A DNA stretch of 64,000 nt, from positions 19,890,932-19,954,931 of the forward strand of contig CM034313.1 in the NCBI GenBank assembly GCA_019925795.1, written 5' to 3'. The DNA comes from Dendrobium chrysotoxum. Lineage: Eukaryota; Streptophyta; Magnoliopsida; Asparagales; Orchidaceae. This document shows, piece after piece, positions 1-12,807 of the stretch (within the stretch, counting starts at the first letter, position 1; each line of letters starts with the position of its first letter). Below the pieces are notes generated by a model that worked only from the letters and a program-made list of their open reading frames with translations, made no database searches and was not told the origin of the DNA. The translations under genes were made by a program, and so were the position numbers.

Positions 1-2376
1 AAGACTCATGAAATGATTTCCCCAAGCATTAAGATGCTTGGTAGCTTTTTCGCAACAGATTGCTATAATCTGTAGCTATTACCCTTTTTAAAGAAATCTT
101 AACACTACGGTACAAAAACATTTTCACCACTTTGAACCCCCAAATTCTAGCAAGGGACCTTCTTCTAGATTTACTGACAGATTTACCAAAAAGGATAGAT
201 GATTTCTAAATGTTGACCTTCAAACCAGTCCATCTACAATACTCCATTAAGATACTGTTGGCCTTCTTCACCTTCCTACCAATAGCTTCCACAAACAAAA
301 CAATATCATCTGCATAAAGTAGATGAGTAACCCTCTCAACATTAGGAGATAATTTAATACCCAAACCACTCCCTTTCTGAGCAATAGCATCAGATAGGAG
401 TTGGGAGCATAAAATGAATAGAAAAGGAGACAAGGGGCACCCTTGTCTAAACGCGCTCTTAGCTTCAATCCAACTAGATTCCTTGCCATTGATAATGATA
501 GAAAACTTTGGGTCTAAGACACACTGAAGAAGAAGATTAGCAAACTTGATTGGAAAACCAAAATTTTCTAATACCTGACTAAGAGTGGACCAACCCATGC
601 TGTCATAAGCTTGCTCCATATCAATTTTAATGGCCATGAGACCTTTCTTGGACTTAGAATATCTGAACTTATTGCACACTTCTTGGGTTAAGAGAATATG
701 ATCAGACATAGAGCGGCCTTTGACAAAAGCCACTTGTTCCTTCGAAATCAGCTTAGGGATCATACCAATCATTCTCATCAAAAGTAACTTTGCTACCAAC
801 TTATATACCGACAAGCAAAAAATAATAGGTCGGTAGTTAGACAGGGACAAGGGATTCTCTACTTTAGGAATAAGGACAACCAAGGTTTCCTTCCAACTAG
901 GACATAAAAAACTAGTCCTAAAAAACTGATTTATAGCCTTCCACACATCACCTTGAATAATTTTCCAATAGCTTTTAATAAAAGAGTAGGAGATACCATC
1001 TATACCAGGAGAGATATTAGCTTCCAATTGATCCACCACCAAGTCCATCTCCTCCTTCCTAAAATCAGTAAGAAGTGAAGACTTGTCTTGATCATCCAGT
1101 ACATGAGCAGTATTCGGCCACCTCTTCAATTTACAATGTCTTTCCTTCCATTTTCTGCCAAAATACTCCTTAAATATCTCTTCAATATGATGCTGATCTT
1201 CCAACATAACCCCATCCTTGTTTTTGACCTGATGAATCCAATTAGCATTCCTTCTCCCCGACGCATATGCATGAAAAAACCGAGTGTTGGAATCTCCATC
1301 AGTAAGCTAATGAGCTTTTTCCCTGCCTCCACCATGTGTTGAGACGACCAAGAGTAACATTCAATTCATGAACCTTTGATTGCAACAACAGCAGCTTCCC
1401 TTCGGTCAGGCCACCCAATTCAGATTCTTCCATTTGGAGATTCTCGATCTCCTGCTTCAGCTTCTCCTTCAAGTCAGTCAAGTCCTTATGCCTTGAGCTA
1501 CTCCAAAAAAAAAAGTGCTTTCAGTGTTCTCCTGAATTTCACATTGAGAGACATAGCATCATCTTTATTCACCCTTTTCTCCCAAGCCTTTGAAACGATA
1601 GCAGCCGAGGCCGGGTAAGAGGACCAAACCTCTTCAAATTTTAAATGATTACTCTTCCGAAAACCAGAAAAGAGCAACTTGATAAGAATGGGACAGTGGT
1701 CATAAGAAATACGAGGAAGATGACGAACTATAGGCAGTTGAAGAACGTCCAAGGCAGCTGAATTCAGTAGACATCTATCCAATCTCCCAAGAATCCGAGC
1801 ACCACCCTTCTTGTTGTTACACCATGTGAATTTAGGACCTATTACTCTCAAATCTTGGAAATCCATATTATTCATAAAATAGATCATATCTTGCACTCCC
1901 TGAGACATAAGGAACTTCTTACCACCTTACTTCTCTTCTTGAGACAAAATGCAATTAAAGTCCCCACCTATGATACAAGGAAGATTAAATTTTGAAATTC
2001 CTTCAAGATCACTCCACAATGTTCTCCACTTCACATGATCATTACTGCCATAGGCTGTAGCTATGATCCACTTCCCAAGAGAGGCACTATAAAGTTCCCC
2101 TACCACAACTTGAGAAGAATCACTTAAAATAGAAAAAGAAACCAAATCCTTCCTCCAGTAAACCGTAATGCCTCCTGATAATCCAACTGCAGGATGAATG
2201 AAAAAATCCCAATTGGTACCAATGAACCTATCGCATTCATGTCTATCAAAAGTAGATATTTTTGTCTCAAGAAGGCCTACAAACATCACTTCATGTTCCT
2301 TAACAAATTCCTTCAAGTTATGAGAGGCTACCCTTTTCTTAGCCCCCCTACAATTCCAAAAAGCAATTGATGTCAT
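1..2376 (-). pseudogene. LINE ORF2 (endonuclease-reverse transcriptase), broken
   Basis: ORF2 would nick target DNA and copy the LINE RNA at the break. The endonuclease part (2376 down to 1498) shows the APE-type landmarks WNCRG, LLETK, GGDFNC and a C-terminal SYDHCP. The RT part (1335 down to 206) has FIKSYW-type N-terminal blocks, KIDMEQAYDS, FRQGCPLSPFLF and the catalytic LLYADDIVLF. Lesions: a TAA stop at 1927-1929, with the same frame resuming six codons later; a frameshift near an A-run at about 1502-1511; another frameshift around 1210-1300; and a TAG stop at 206-208, beyond which the frame continues to base 1. The catalytic YADD is intact but the protein could not be made whole. The N-terminal endonuclease Met is at 2376. 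Confidence 0.88.
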
Positions 2377-2545
2377 TATAGAAAGAATTGGGATTGCTCC
2401 CTTTCATATCCTTAATCTTACTACCACCCTTCCTTCCATGATTAATAATATTATCCTTTCCTAAGGATTGCAATTCCTTATGTAGCTTGAACTCCGACTT
2501 ATGATAGAGAGTACTTGAGTTCGTAGATAATCCCGAAGGAGTTAC

Positions 2546-4020
2546 CTAAGTTCGCAAGAATCCCTTTCCAACTTTGTAAAAAGAAGAGGAAGGGAACCCT
2601 TCCTTGAGCTGTTCAGGCTTATGATAAGTGGTTCCCGTTACCACACCACAATCAATGGCACTCTTCTCTGCAGCATTAGCTGACTGCAACAGAGGATCAA
2701 TACATACTTCCACCGCCTTATCCCTTGCACCAGGATCTTCATGAAAGCCTTCCTGACCATCTAGAACCATGGCATTTTCAGGTGTATTCAGAGGAACACA
2801 CACGACAACTTCTCCCTCCTCAACTTCAATCTCAACCCTCATAACTTTTGCTTTCAATTACTAAACTATCATCATCATGCTTCTTGGTAGTAACTGAATC
2901 CTCCACCACTTGATCGCTTAGACATTGAAATTTGTTGACCAAACTCAAAGTATTTGGTTTAGTATCAGAATTCCTCACCTTGAGAGCTCCATCCTGTACC
3001 CCTAAAGCACCAGATAGTTTATTCACCCCTTCAAAACCGGAATTCAAGTTGTCCCCTTCATCCAAAGGCAAAGATCCTCCTTTACTCTGAACAAGATCTT
3101 CCATCACCAATTCATCAACTTTGTCCTCCTTCTTGCCCAGACTTTTACCTGAAACAGGTTTAGGGAATCCAACAGGAGCAGCAGGCTTGCTTAAAGGCCG
3201 CCTCTTCTCATTCACTTGATTGCTTACCCTTTTATTCCTTGTATAATCCACATGGATCCAAGGGCCATAGGAGTCTATAGCCTCAAGCTCCCTAACATCC
3301 AAAGTAAGACCTTTCTCAACTGGATTAGAAGAAGCCTTACCCTTATCAATCTCCTCTGCCCTCTTATAACCATAACCACAACTAACATGGCCTATCATAC
3401 CACAATCAAAGCAAAAGGAAGAAATTCTTTCATACTGAACTTTCTGAAAGAACCTGCCAGCCACTCCATCCACCCAAACTCCCAATGGAAGAGGTTTGTC
3501 CAACTCCACTTGAACACAAACCCTCGCAAATTCCCTCCTCCCCCAATTAAACATGTTACCATCCATCATCAAAGGAACACCTACCCTTGACGCTATCAAA
3601 GAGACATTCTTCTCATCCCAACATTGCAAAGGCAAGTGAGGCATTCTAATCCAAATAGGAGACGTCAAACCTTTTAAAGAGTTGGGAGAAAAATCAGTAC
3701 ACCACCTCTCCATTCCAATAATGTGGTTATTAACAAACCAAGGGCCACCTGTAAGAACACCCTCCATAGCCTCAACATTCTTGAAAGAACACAAATACCA
3801 TCCTTTCCCAAGAGTTGTAAAGTGAAATTGAACAAAAGCCATCCATTGACGTCTCAAATTCCAAACAACAACATGGGAAGGTAGTTCACTTCCAAACACC
3901 TTAGCAACCAAAGACCATTCAAGTTTTTTAGCATTCAAAATTTCAGAGGCTTCAAACAATTTAACAGCTTTCCCATCCTCCGATAGAACCACCTCATCCT
4001 TATCAAAACTTAATTTGATA
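2546..4020 (-). pseudogene. LINE ORF1 (DUF4283, zinc knuckle), broken
   Basis: ORF1 of plant L1 elements is an RNA-binding protein. The frame from about 4018 down to 2832 contains the DUF4283 pattern (WSLVAKVFG, GPWFVNNHIIGMERW, PIWIRMPHLPLQCW) and then a zinc-knuckle-like segment CFDCGMIGHVSC. The knuckle spacing is C-X2-C-X4-H-X2-C rather than the usual C-X2-C-X4-H-X4-C, so zinc binding is doubtful. The C-terminal acidic part continues in a different frame at 2857-2546, which implies a frameshift near 2840. Upstream of 4020 the frame is also shifted and a TGA interrupts it. The original start was probably near 4595, where an ATG lies in the GC-rich leader. The longest open stretch only starts at a GTG, which I do not believe is a start codon. 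Confidence 0.82.
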
Positions 4021-4658
4021 TGAGCTTTTTCTTCCCAGATTAGTCACAATACCATCTGTCGAATTCTCTGAGGCAAAACCGCAAGCACTGGAGAGGCACT
4101 GCCATGTAAACTCAAATCAGCGTTCCCTGAAGATTCCACAGGCATCCCAATAAGATTATGATTATTTTGGTTAACCACATTCAGGCCATTCGCATTTATC
4201 TTGCTGTCTTTGACAAGATTGCATTTGAATGAACGAAACGGTTAACAAAAAATATTCATACATGAAGATGAGCTCGGATCAAAATAATTTGCCAGAGAAA
4301 AGCTAGAATTCTTCAGCAGACGTGGGGTCTTATATCAGCATCCAAAGTAATTCCCTTACCCTTACCTTCCACATACTTCTTCGGGCTAGGATGAGTGGCT
4401 ACATCATCGAAATGACAATTCCTACATTGACTTTCGGCCATGAACAAAAGGAGAACCATGAACTTTGCCACAGCGAACACCACCATGAATTTCTTGAAGC
4501 TCTTCTGTAATCAGATCAATACTGTGATTTTCTTGAAACTCTTTAGTAATATTTGAACCCGCAGATTAAGATGGTCGGCGGCCATCTGCCGCCATGAACG
4601 CAGCCTCAGCCAGAAAAACCGAGGGTAACCGCGATGGAGTAAATTTGAAAATAACAAC

Positions 4659-4737
4659 TATCTACTTTAATAAACATTGGATTTATATTATTAACACCTA
4701 ATGCCATAGAAAGCCAATTATCTACTTTAATAAACAT
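4659..4737 (+). repeat. 19-bp direct repeat pair next to the LINE 5' end
   Basis: The 19-mer tatctactttaataaacat occurs exactly at 4659-4677 and again at 4719-4737, 60 bp apart. The first copy sits immediately outside the likely 5' end of the LINE. It may be a target-site remnant or a local duplication; the missing LINE 3' end prevents a decision. Confidence 0.6.
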
Positions 4738-4739
4738 AT

Positions 4740-7700
4740 GTTTAAATCATTTGTGAGCTAATTGGTGCAAAAAATCATAAAATATTGGTAATTTCTCAAA
4801 TAATTTTTGAAAAGAAACAAATATAAATCTAATAGGAAGTAATTTGAAAGCTTTAGAAGATTACGCTTTTTGTAAATTTTCACGATTACAGACACTAGAA
4901 ATGTCTAAAACAAAATTCAAGAAAAAACATCTTCAAATTCACATACAACTTTCTATTTGCATAATCTAAACTAACTCCTAAATTACCTGATATAATACAT
5001 AAATTTTACTTTAGTTTTAAATAAAGATGCCAACTACTCAAAATATATGTATTAATGGTGAATTTAATGGGCTATACTTTTAAATGCATCATCTTAATTG
5101 GGTGTAAGCAAATTATGTACACTAACAAATAACATCATTCAAATATATTGTTTTATATCTCTCAAAGAATGAAAATATAAAATTTAACCTCATTGAGATC
5201 TCATTAATAGTTGTACTAAAAAAATGCTTAACCACTAAAAAAAATTTACCTCAATAGTCCTCCTGAAATCCTCCATTTAATTTGTTCTAGCTTTTACGAT
5301 ATCAACATTCAACTTCTCTCACTCAGCACAACTTATATTGCTCTGATCCTCATGAATTATTTTGTTAATTTCCATAATTGGATTGTAGTGGGAGACCAGA
5401 TGACTAAATGAGTGAAATTTAGGGAAAAAGAAAATAAGTGTGCACAAAATGAGGGGAACGATAGGCCGAGTGGAACATGAGGAAAATAATTCATGGATTA
5501 TTGGAAAGAATACGAGGGATGCGAGGGACAAAAGCATTAAAGAAGAACTAGGAAAATAGTTTATCACATTCATTAGAATGCATAATATAGTTTTTCACAT
5601 TCAATAGAATGTGGAAAATAGTTTTCTGCCTTCTATTAATGTGATAAACTATTGTTGCATTTGATAGAATGGGAAAAATGTTTTTACGCATTCAAAGAAA
5701 CCATAAAACAATTTCACGTATTCTAGGCATGCAAAAATGGTTTGATGTATTTGCTCTTGTTTAAATTTTTTGTTACACATGCTTCTTTTACTTAATTCAA
5801 TTACAAATGTGCTCCTTTTTATACATTTGCTATTGCATTATAATCATGTATTGTATATATTAAAAGTTTAATGAATCAAGTATAAGTAATTTTCTAAACT
5901 CAATATTAATAATTTTTTTAATTTCTATGTAAACCCTAATGAAATATGAAAGTCAAGTGCAAGTGAACCTCTGAAGGAAAGTGTTCAGTTATGTATCTAA
6001 AATCTTTATGAAAGTGACTTTAAAGTTATAATTAAGAAATTTTAAATCAAGTATACACTAAAACCCTACAAAATTATATTATGCTTGTATTATATTTATT
6101 CTTTACAAGCCATTATATTTTTAATTATACTACCATTTAATATTTTAATTTTGATATTGATATCTATAATGGGCTATAAGAAGAAGTCTACTGAGTTAGT
6201 TGTACTCTTATTATGAATCATTCTGACATTTTAGGGAAAGGAAATGGCCCAACAGAGTAGAAAATGGGTAGAGGTAGGTTCTTCAAGATGTAAGTTATAA
6301 AGATCTTATTTTAAAATCCAATTTTTAATTCTTTTAATATTTAGTCTAAAAGTGAACTAGGTAATTATACATGCATTTTAATGAAATGAAACATGGTTGA
6401 ACAATTTTATTTATTAGATTCTTTTAGTAGCTCTGGTTGTTATATTAATGGTTGAGTTAAATTATAGGTTTAGGGTTTAAATCCTTCAATTAAGTGCTAG
6501 GGCACCACAAGGTGGTTGTGGAGTAACTATTTGGAAGGATTGATTGTTAAAAAAGCTATAGGTCATGATTTGTATCAGTAAGAGAAAGGCATTATGGGAC
6601 TTAGTTTAGAAAATTTTCTATTAGTTTGTGATAAGTATGTGCATTAATAAACTTCTATGTTCTTCATTTTAGATTAACTATTATTATATTATCACCCCCC
6701 AAGAGTGGGAGGTTGTTGATGGGTAGAGTTCCAGTTAAGTGGTAATAGTATAAAGTACTATGGGGGCTATGACCTTACACTCAATGATGTAGTTTGCCAG
6801 TTTTGAGTCCAGCTTATGAGTGAGGCTTAGGGTATGATTAAAGAGTTAAGGAAGATAAGGTTGACAAGCATTAATAATTATTTCTGAGATTAAACTTACC
6901 TCATTTCCAAGGTACAGTGTAGCCTCAAGAAATTGATGATTAGCTTATGAGGATAAAGTCATTTGATAGTATGTAGTGTTTGGAGGGTAGGTGTAATAAA
7001 AAATATTTTGACAGAGTCAAATAAATTTTTTAAAGATTCGTTATAAGTCTAAATTATAAACCATCTTCTTCATAACATAGATATTATTGTTCTCTAGTTA
7101 TAATATTTTTTCCCTAATGTTTGGGCATTGGTGCAATTCTTGGAGAAATTAACACCTATCCATATAGGTGGGGTTTGGGAATCGTTAGGTATTCATTTTG
7201 CAAACTAATTTTACTAAAATTTTTTAAACATGATGGGCTATTTTATGGATATTTGCTATAATTTTTGGAGCTTTGATTTGAAGATATAAGAGAATTTATA
7301 TAAATTTAATACTAAAAATTGAATAAATTATATAATTACTTTTATATTATATTATTATTTTATTATAAAAATCTTAATCCTTTAACATAATCCATTAAAA
7401 CCTTTTTAATCCCTTCATTCCACTGCGTTTGGCTTAAATAGAGAAATAGGAAATGAAAATAAAAGAAGAAAAGAGAACAGAGAGAAAAAAGAAGTTAAGA
7501 TTTGGAGGTCATATAACAATTTTGGTCAATCGACCCTATTAGAAAGTTTACTCATCTCATTATAAGGAACCATTACGCCATTTCCTGATTTCATTGATTT
7601 TGTGTATTTTGTATTTTATGCATTTAATTTGATTAAAACACGCAGAAGTTTTGATATATTGATTTTTATTAAACTTTCAACCGCATAACTTTTGGTATGT

Positions 7701-9080
7701 GATAGATGTCGTTAATCTGAGCATTTTAACTATAATACTTTTAAATTTAATTAGATAAAATAGAAAAAAATAATTTTTTTATGATTTACACTATATATAA
7801 ATAGGGTGTTTTTATTTAAGTATATTATTAATATAAGCATTAAGAATGAAAATGGGCCTTAAATTGGGTAATAATTGGTCATTATTACTGTTATAATACT
7901 ATGCTAATAATATGTGTGAGGATAAGTAAAGCTGGTTTCACTGATATTGGTTGGAGACTAACTGATCTACATAGGATAGTGGGCTAACAAGCTTATTTTT
8001 TAAATATTGTGGTTTATTATTACATTTACTAATTCACATAATACTAATTTGGGGTTATAAAAATTTATTACAATGCTGATGAGCAAAGAGTGATGACTTT
8101 ATTTATTGAGCTAATAGGATACTAATACAGATTACTGCTTACTAAAAAAACACCACTTAAACTAAGACTTCTTATTTGTTTACTAAAATACATGTTATTG
8201 ATTTATTTACTTCTTTATTATTATTATTTATTAATTTACTATCACGATATAAATTTACTATTACTGTATTGCTTTAATATACTTCCATTAATTTTACTAA
8301 TGATATTATACTTATGCTAAGCATATGACATACTGAACATGTGATATACTGAGCATGTAATTGAGACACAAATTTGATAGTTATATAGAATAGCTGGATA
8401 TCATGTATATATCATTATAGGGTTTACTACATTGATATTATTCTTACTATCTTTATCATGCTTTGCTTTTATCGCTTTATACGATTTCTTTACTGATTGA
8501 CAATATTGATATAATGACTTCTTTATCAATTTGACACTCGTATAAGTTTATTGGTTTTCCCACCATACTATTTTATTGGCTTAAGTACTATACTATTTTA
8601 TTAGCTACAGACTTTACTGCTACTGCATGAATATTTTATTATTTTTGTATTGATTCATGATCATATGATTGCTACTGTTATGATTTGATTGCTAACATGT
8701 ATATTACTCCTTTATCATTCTTTTAGTTCAATTATAAGATTTGGTTACTTGCTAGGCTCATGAGCTCATTATATGCAGTTAGATGATTTTAGGTCAGGGC
8801 AAGGGAGCAGAGGTGTGAGATTAACCACGATCCTTAAAGATTATGTTCTTATTATTTTAGTTATTCCTTTATACTAGGATAGTGTAATCATGATATAATT
8901 ATATAGATCATGTATAGTGTATATGATATTTGGGAAAATAAATATAAATGTGTATATTGATATTTTGATAAATAATTTTATTTTTATTAGTATTTATATA
9001 GATAAAAGAAATAGGAAGCTCTGGTTGTTGTATATTAAAGAAATAAAAGAATAATTCTTTTAAATTAGATTTTGGAGAAT
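4740..9080. other. AT-rich intergenic or LTR-like sequence, no gene seen
   Basis: This 4.3 kb has no coding pattern that I can support; the few open frames are short and AT-driven. It contains the ~31-bp tandem repeat at 5552-5752 (separate entry) and a short doubled motif, catgtgatatactgagcatg-like, at 8325-8360. The right part, up to 9085, is likely the 5' LTR of the Gypsy element whose primer-binding site follows at 9088, but I could not find its left boundary. Confidence 0.5.
5552..5752 (+). repeat. Degenerate ~31-bp tandem repeat, about seven units
   Basis: Successive units follow the pattern aaaatagtttttcacattca-atagaatgtgg with growing divergence to the right. Each unit carries an inverted short word, CATTC...GAATG. 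The units were recognised by eye and the period is approximate (29-33 bp). Confidence 0.55.
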
Positions 9081-9087
9081 CACAAAC

Positions 9088-9103
9088 TTGGTATCAAAGT
9101 AAT
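9088..9103 (+). other. Gypsy primer-binding site, decayed
   Basis: The sequence ttggtatcaaagtaat resembles the plant initiator-Met tRNA primer-binding site TGGTATCAGAGCA with two or three substitutions. It precedes a recognisable gag about 330 bp downstream, as expected for a chromovirus-type element. Confidence 0.55.
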
Positions 9104-9429
9104 ATTGTTAAAAGAATTAATTATTATGAGAGCTATAAAAATTAATTATGAGTGGGATAGATTAAGGCATTTTATTTTGTATACATAATTGATTACTTGT
9201 TTAAACTATTCAGGTCAAAAATAATTATACAGAAGTGAACAACTGTAATGGATCTGTTAGAGAAAGATATATAAAATGAGTAATAAAGTGCAACTTCAAT
9301 ATCATTAAACACTATTATATAGCTAGTTAGTATTATAGCACAGATAATGGGAGATACACAAAGCAATCCATCTAGGATTAAGGAAGAAGAAAGGGACAAA
9401 CATTTATAGATATTTCATAAGTTGAGGCC

Positions 9430-9742
9430 CACATTGCTCCAAAGAGTTGTAGAACTCAGGTTGTAGAAGATTAGTTATTTAGGATTAAAAACATCTTTGA
9501 TAGTATGTAGTATCCAGAGAATAGGAAGGTACCATTAGTTATGTTCCTATTTGAAGGAGAGGTTAGAGAGATGGTGGGTTGGATAGCATAGAGAGAAATT
9601 CCATAGGAAGACTAATATTGAGATCACTTGGGATGAATTTATTACTACATTCAGGATGTGGTTTGTACCACCCTGAGCTCGATGATAGATGTATGAAGAT
9701 TTTATCAAGTTTAAGCAGGGAAGTAAAATAGTTGACATGGTA
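9430..9742 (+). pseudogene. Ty3/Gypsy gag, chromovirus-like, broken
   Basis: Gag forms the retrotransposon particle. In one plus-strand frame, interrupted by several stops, the retrotransposon gag domain is clear: LFRIKNIFDSM, YPENRKVPLVMFLFEGEVRE, then in a shifted frame ITWDEFITTFRMWFVPP and MYEDFIKFKQGSKIVD. These match the order of the plant chromovirus (Tekay/Del-type) gag core. Internal stops replace conserved codons, and at least one frameshift separates the two halves. The gag ends abruptly at about 9742, where an Athila-like RT begins with no CCHC knuckle, protease or RT N-terminus between them. Confidence 0.75.
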
Positions 9743-9743
9743 G

Positions 9744-11610
9744 TTTTTATAGAAGATTTATAAAGGATTTCTCTAAAATTTCTAAGCCTTTATGTCATTT
9801 ATTAGAGAAATATGTTCCTTTTATATTTGACTATGCATGTCATAAAGCTTTCAATACTCTAAAGCGTCATTTGACCAATGCTCCTGTTATTATTGCTCCT
9901 GATTGGTCTTTACCTTTTTCAGTGATGTGTTATGCTAGTGATGTTGCTATTGGTGCAGTTCTAGGGAAAGGAGAGATAAGAAATTTCATGTTATCTTTTA
10001 TACTAACAAAACTTTAAATTCTGCTCAATCTAATTATACAACCATTGAAAAAGAATTGTTAGCTATTATTTTTACTTTTGACAAGTTTAGATCTTATTTA
10101 ATAGGGACCAAGTTTATTGATTACACTGATCATGCTGCCATCAAATATCTTACGACAAAGAAAGACACCAAACCAAGATTGGTTAGGTGGATTTTATTAT
10201 TACAAGAATTTGATGTAGAAATTTTTGATAGAAAGGGTACTAAAAATCAAATTATTGATCATCTATCTAGACTCGAACAACATGCATTAGTTGATGTTGA
10301 AATTAATGGAAAATTTCCCTATGAACAGTTATTTGCTTTTTCGTTGAATAAATCTCTGTTTTATATTAACATTGTAAATTTCATTGTAAGTGGAATACTT
10401 CCTTATGAATTATCTACATCTCAAAAAATGAAGTTTTTGCGTGATACCAAATCTTACTTTTGGGATGAACCCTATTTATTTAAATTTTGTAATGATCAAA
10501 TCATAAGATGATGTATTCCTGATGAAGAAATAAGTTCCATTATTAGTGAATGTCATCACTCAAACTATGGGGCACATTTTGGAGGATTCAGAACTGCTTC
10601 TAAAATCCTTCAAGCTAGATTTTATTGGACTACTACTCTATTCAAGGATGTAAAGGAATATGTAGAAATATATGATTAGTGCCAAAGGGTACCTAATATA
10701 ATTAAAAGAATTAAATACCAATGAATTATGTTTTGGAAATAGAAATATTTGATATTTGGGGATTAGATTCTATAGGACCTTTTATGCCATTGCATGAAAA
10801 CCAATATGTTCTCATTATTGTGGATTATATTTCTAAATGGTCTGAAGGTGTGAACTTCTAAAGCTGATGCTCAAATTATGATTAATTTTTTAAAGAAAAA
10901 AAAAATATTTTTAGATTTGGGATGCCAAGAGTTTTAATCGGTGATTGAGGAAGTCATTTTTGAAATAAAAGAATAGAAACTATTCTTAAGAATTTTGGAA
11001 TTTTCCATAGGATAGCTAATGCTTACCATCCCCAAACCAGTGGGCAAGCTGAAATTAGTAACAGAGAAATTAAGAGGATATTGGAAAAAATTTTCAGTTT
11101 TAATAAAAAAGATTGGGCAATTAAATTGGAAGATTCATTATGGGCCTATATAACTACATTTAAAACTATAATTAGTATGACTCCTCGTAAATTAGTTTTT
11201 GGGAAAGCTTCTCATCTTCCTGTGAAATTAGAGCATAAGGCATTTTGGCCATTCAAAGAATTGAATTCAAATTTTGGAAGTGTCAAAGAAAAAAGACTGC
11301 TATAATTGAGTGAATTAGAAGAAATTAAAGATGAAGCTTATGAAAAGCAAGAATTTATAAGAAAAGAGTTAAAAAATGGCATGATAAAAAGCTTTTTAAG
11401 AAAGAATTCAATCCTGGTCATGATGTTTTACTTTTTAATTCTAGACTTTAGCTATTCCCAGGAAAATTAAAATCCAAGGGGTTAGGGCCATTCACTATCA
11501 TGAAAATAATTTCCCATCAGACTGTGAAAATATAAGATAAGAAAAGATTATAAATCTTTAAAGTAAATGGCCACATATTAAAATCTTATTTAAGAGGAGA
11601 TATAGATTAA
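9744..11610 (+). pseudogene. Ty3/Gypsy pol (RT C-terminus, RNase H, integrase), Athila-like, broken
   Basis: Pol fragment beginning with the RT thumb/connection (FYRRFIKDFSKIS), then RNase H (YASDVAIGAVLG; TIEKELLAIIFTFDKFRSYL; YTDHAAIKYL; RWILLLQEFDVEI; DHLSRLE). The integrase follows, with its N-terminal zinc-binding part (CHHSNYGAHFGGFRTASKIL) and core (IWGLDSIGPFMPL; ANAYHPQTSGQAEISNREIK). The frame is broken near 9975, at a TGA at 10509, at 10677 and repeatedly after 10860. The longest open piece is 10056-10511. The RT catalytic YxDD region is absent, so this is a deletion product. The sequence ending in VNGHILKSYLRGD near 11600 is the usual C-terminal end of Athila-type integrase. Confidence 0.85.
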
Positions 11611-12807
11611 TTGTAAGAAATAACTGAATTAGTTCATTTTGAAAAGTAATGGTTGATATAGTCTAGCTGAAGACTTAAAACTTAGAACTTCTAGGAGGCA
11701 ACCCATGTATGTGTTATGTCAATGCTCATTATTTTTTTCATTTTTTTCTTTTCTTTTCTATGTCAATGCTCATTATGTTATGAATATTATGTCATGTTTG
11801 TGTTTAACACATGTTTTATGTGCCTTTTATTATTCTTATGAAAGTATATATTTTTAGTGATTGTTTATGTCTTTATTTACATATTAGCAAATTCCCTACA
11901 AGCTTACAGTGTTATTGTCCTCCAATTACTTTTATATTCTAATTATTTAATTAACCCATATAAAAATGATAATTAAAAATTATATAAAATTAGGATATTA
12001 ATAAAACCCTAGATCCTAGTCTAAATGAACTTTATTTATACTTCATAGGTTGAAAAAACTAATACTTAACTCATTCAATCATTTAAGCTATTATCCTAAT
12101 TTGAATTTATAAGCTATACCTTATAAAATTAACTTTTAAAATTAAAAGATGAATAATTAGTATAAAAAATTAGGTATGAGTAGTTTAAAATTTGAAATCA
12201 TAGCTAACCTGAAGATGGAATTAGTAATCTCATTAAGTCCTTATATTAAAATCATTAAGATTGTATGAAGGTCTAAAGTAAAAGCTGATATTCAAAATTA
12301 TTAATTATGTACTCCACAAAAGAAAAAGAAAAATAACTATAAAATAGTTCTAAAAAGAAAATAAAAAGAAAAAGATGAGTACATTCAAAAATTGGTATCA
12401 GTGAAAGCTTAAGATTGGAAATACAATCTTATACAAAAACTATAAAGTTCAAGATGGGAGAGCTAATATAATGAATGATAAACTAATGAAAGTACAATTT
12501 TAACTACAATCATATCTAATCATTATAACTTAATTATTCACATCAACAATTAAAAGTTAATGATTAAATTTATAACTTATAATTATAAACTGGGTTGTAA
12601 CTAGAATGATTGATTAGTTTCATTATTAGTACTTTTCAAACTATAAGTATAGCCTTGTTCATTTTTACTAATTCAAGATAGTAATATATTATCCTATATT
12701 TTAGTAATGTTAGAGTATTATTATTTTTAGTTTAGTTAATCAGTTAATCATAATTGCAAAAAAATTTTTTGCTTAAGGACAAGCAAGAGTTTAAGCTTGG
12801 GAGTATT
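11611..12807 (+). other. Gypsy 3' non-coding region and polypurine tract
   Basis: AT-rich sequence with no ORF, as is common downstream of integrase in Athila and related elements. It ends with a segment typical of plant Gypsy elements (ggacaagcaagagtttaagc at 12778-12797, then ttgggagtat), in which the purine-rich part would prime plus-strand DNA synthesis. I see no env-like frame. Confidence 0.55.

Larger units (their letters stand above)
1..4650 (-). mobile_element. L1-type LINE, 3' part outside window
   Basis: Read on the minus strand, this block has the plant L1 order: a GC-rich 5' leader near 4560-4640, ORF1 with a DUF4283 domain and zinc knuckle, then ORF2 with an endonuclease followed by reverse transcriptase. 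The element continues past base 1, because RT-downstream sequence in the same frame reaches the window edge. No intact ORF remains: there are in-frame stops, a frameshift at an adenine run, and a frameshift inside ORF1. The 5' boundary is an estimate, set where the GC-rich leader gives way to AT-rich DNA. I could not define a target-site duplication because the 3' end is missing. Confidence 0.9.
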
